Of a stretch of DNA of 64,000 nt, positions 61,769 to 64,000 are shown piece after piece. Position numbers and translations under genes: made by a program. The DNA is from Siphlonurus alternatus (taxonomy: Eukaryota; Arthropoda; Insecta; Ephemeroptera; Siphlonuridae), in contig OX463784.1 in the NCBI GenBank assembly GCA_949825025.1, positions 5,505,931 to 5,569,930 on the forward strand, written 5' to 3'. Positions within the stretch are counted from its first letter, which is position 1; the number at the start of each line of letters is the position of its first letter. The notes below the pieces were generated by a model. The model was not told the origin of the DNA and made no database searches. It worked only from the letters and a program-made list of their open reading frames with translations.

Positions 61769-62887
61769 GCCCTTATTTCAGTAATTGTAAATCAGTCAGT
61801 ATGATACTCGCAACAAACGTAAATTTGACCGACACAGAACAACAACATACGAAAATGGAGTGAAGTATGTCGTCCAATATCTATAATTCAATAGCATAAC
61901 AACTGTTATAAAAAGTAAGGTAAATTTAAGTTTCTTGATTCCTTACTTACCATAATGCAATTCTTTTGTTTATAACACAATAATTTATTTTTCTATTTAG
62001 ATTGTCATGCAAGTAATTTAATTGAAAAAAAAAATTTTTTTGCCAAACACAGTAGTCGCTGTGTTATATATTATTTAAATGTTTATCGTATACATTTCCT
62101 ATATACACTATATATTAATTTACTTATTACCTTGATTTTATTATATCAGACATACATTAAATATAATTTTAGACACCTATATTTTACCTGATTATTTTTG
62201 TCTCTGAATCAACTACAGAAATATTTATATACTTCATGATATAAATGTTAAATCGTAATATTTTAAGAATGAAATATGAATGATAATATTTAGTCATCTG
62301 CTTTACATGATATATTTCTATTGCTCAAGTTTGATTCATTGCATTAAATTGAAATGCATAATGAATTGCAGATTAAATATATAAATTATTGAGCATCTAA
62401 AAGACATTGCAAAATATACTTTTATTAAAACAACAAATAATTTTTATTTTACAATATAGTTTATTTTTTATTCAAATACATATATCATTTAAAAATTATA
62501 CATTTTTTATTATTATGTTTTTCAATTTTATAATTAATAATTTTAATTTAATAAAGTAATTTCATAAATTTAAAATTATTTTTAAAATGTAATATTTTTT
62601 ATTTTTGTTTATATAAATAATATTGAATTGAATTAAACATTTAACAATTAAAAATTCAATTCTTCAAAGGTATGAGCGTGCAATTAGGTAACTAACAAAG
62701 GAACCATTATTACAATAGAAATTTATTGACCAGAACTACAAGATATTTCTTGAAAGATTTAAGATTTTTGTTCGCGTTTAAAAACTTAATGTAAATACTA
62801 AACATAATAATATAATATTTTTATATGCTACTTCATAAATCAAAATTTATTTTATTCTGAAGTATCTGATGTTTTATTTGGTCACAA

Positions 62888-63140
62888 CCAAATTTGGTTT
62901 CATTCCATCTACAGTCTGTCATTTCCATGCAACAAAAACTGGGATAATTATTATTTAAAAAATTTTTTATATATCTGTCAGAAAATATATTCTAGTTCAA
63001 CAGTTGTGGAATTTCGCCACATTTGTTTTCCATGCCAGTAACTCAATTTCGTCATTTCCATGCACTAAGACTGCGATAATTATTATTAAAAAAAAATTCT
63101 GTGTAGAAAATAGCTCCACGGGTGTGGAATTTGCGGTGCT
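62888..63140. repeat. Diverged tandem duplication, about 120-bp unit
   Basis: Two adjacent units each contain GTCATTTCCATGCA, then AATTATTATT, then GTGTAGAAAATA- or GTCAGAAAATA-like sequence and GTGTGGAATTT/GTTGTGGAATTT. Confidence 0.55.
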
Positions 63141-63260
63141 CGGCCCGCGGCGTTGTGACGTCATCGCTGTAATATTGCGATGTGCACGCTCATCACTTTC
63201 ACTGGCGCCTCTCTAACTTACACTGGCGTTCGTGAGGCGCCACCGCAGCACTATTGTATT
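63110..63260. promoter_or_regulatory. Short GC-rich island with a TGACGTCA (CRE) site
   Basis: CGGCCCGCGGCGTTGTGACG leads into a TGACGTCA palindrome, followed by two ACTGGCG repeats and GAGGCGCCACC. It follows a tandem duplication. Possible promoter; no exon identified downstream to 64000. Confidence 0.25.
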
Positions 63261-64000
63261 CTTGTGTTAGACTGGGGTTCAGAGATATTGCAAGATATAT
63301 CAGAGAGCCCTGTTTTAGACTTACTGGGGTTCATAGATATCGAAAGATATGAAAATTGAAATTAGACTTCTGTTAAACTGTATGATATTCATAGAATTTG
63401 CTAGCTGTACAGTACAAATATTCTCAGAGTATATAATCATGGTATATAGCGCCATCCCACTGCACGAGTAGAAAATAAGAAGCGCCTCAAACAGATGTTT
63501 GGAGGAGTATAATATATTTTTTTTGCAGATTTAATAGATTTATTCAGTTTATTTGGCTATACAAATAGCATAGAACAATCATAAACAACACAAGACAAAA
63601 ATACCGACAGGTGCTAAAGAAATACCTATAATTATGTTTACAGGAATTGCTTTTATGTGTAGGCATTTCTTGAACTCTTCGTCGGTACGTATTTTACTGT
63701 AAACAGTGTAAACATATAAGTTTTTGTTGTAAATTTCTTTCCAAATTTAAAAAAATTATTAAACTTAATAATTTTATTTAACTAACAATTAGACGTGCAA
63801 AACTCCCCACTCTTTATTGTTGTGACAGTGAGTATGTTCTAACAATGTATTTTAATTGATACCATGATGACGTAGTTCCCGACTCTCTTACAACGCACTA
63901 TACGATTGATGCTAGCGAGAATCTTGTAGCCCAGAGTCGTTAATTGACGCTAATTGAAAGATACACACGGCGTTGTATCATCGTACACACCTGACGGCTT

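Overview
This is a stretch of AT-rich animal nuclear DNA, most likely from an insect (possibly hemipteroid; the sequence alone does not settle this). The genes are split by GT-AG introns, exons are GC-richer than their surroundings, and introns and intergenic DNA are full of palindromic (foldback) MITEs, SINEs and poly-A/T runs. No bacterial-style operons or CRISPR arrays are present.

Layout. (1) 749-5940, plus strand: the last six coding exons of the ER chaperone GRP94/endoplasmin, ending in an HDEL retention signal; the N-terminal ATPase exons lie left of the window. (2) 5941-12482: intergenic, with a cluster of foldback elements. (3) 12483-22516, minus strand: a complete seven-exon SKP2 gene (F-box/LRR subunit of the SCF ubiquitin ligase). 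(4) 22677-32345: a 9.67-kb block bounded by terminal inverted repeats and a possible 3-bp target duplication. It holds a PIF/Harbinger (HARBI1-like) transposase N-terminus at its left end, the last two coding exons of mitochondrial EF-Ts (TSFM), four exon pieces of fumarate hydratase (minus strand), a nested 3.1-kb inverted-repeat element inside a fumarase codon, a 135-bp inverted copy of a fumarase exon, and a C2H2 zinc-finger exon facing inward from the right end. I read this as one composite, gene-fragment-carrying Harbinger-type transposon inserted between two head-to-head genes. (5) 32616-37668, plus strand: a complete six-exon holocytochrome c synthase (HCCS) gene with a long 3' UTR to about 39400. 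(6) 39400-64000: about 24 kb of very AT-rich DNA with no convincing gene, containing MITEs, a 5S rRNA-derived SINE, inverted dispersed repeats, a possible degenerate coding remnant near 39.8-40.1 kb, two short GC-rich islands and one unidentified small ORF.

Two themes stand out. First, at least six sequence-unrelated families of foldback elements are nearly all flanked on both sides by TTAA, pointing to repeated use of a TTAA-specific (piggyBac-like) transposition machinery. Second, the 22.7-32.3 kb block explains why two partial housekeeping genes (TSFM, fumarase) sit between complete neighbours: they look like captured passengers, not resident genes. SKP2 and HCCS would have been divergent neighbours with their start codons about 430 bp apart before that insertion. 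All family assignments come from reading the translated sequence; no database search was run.
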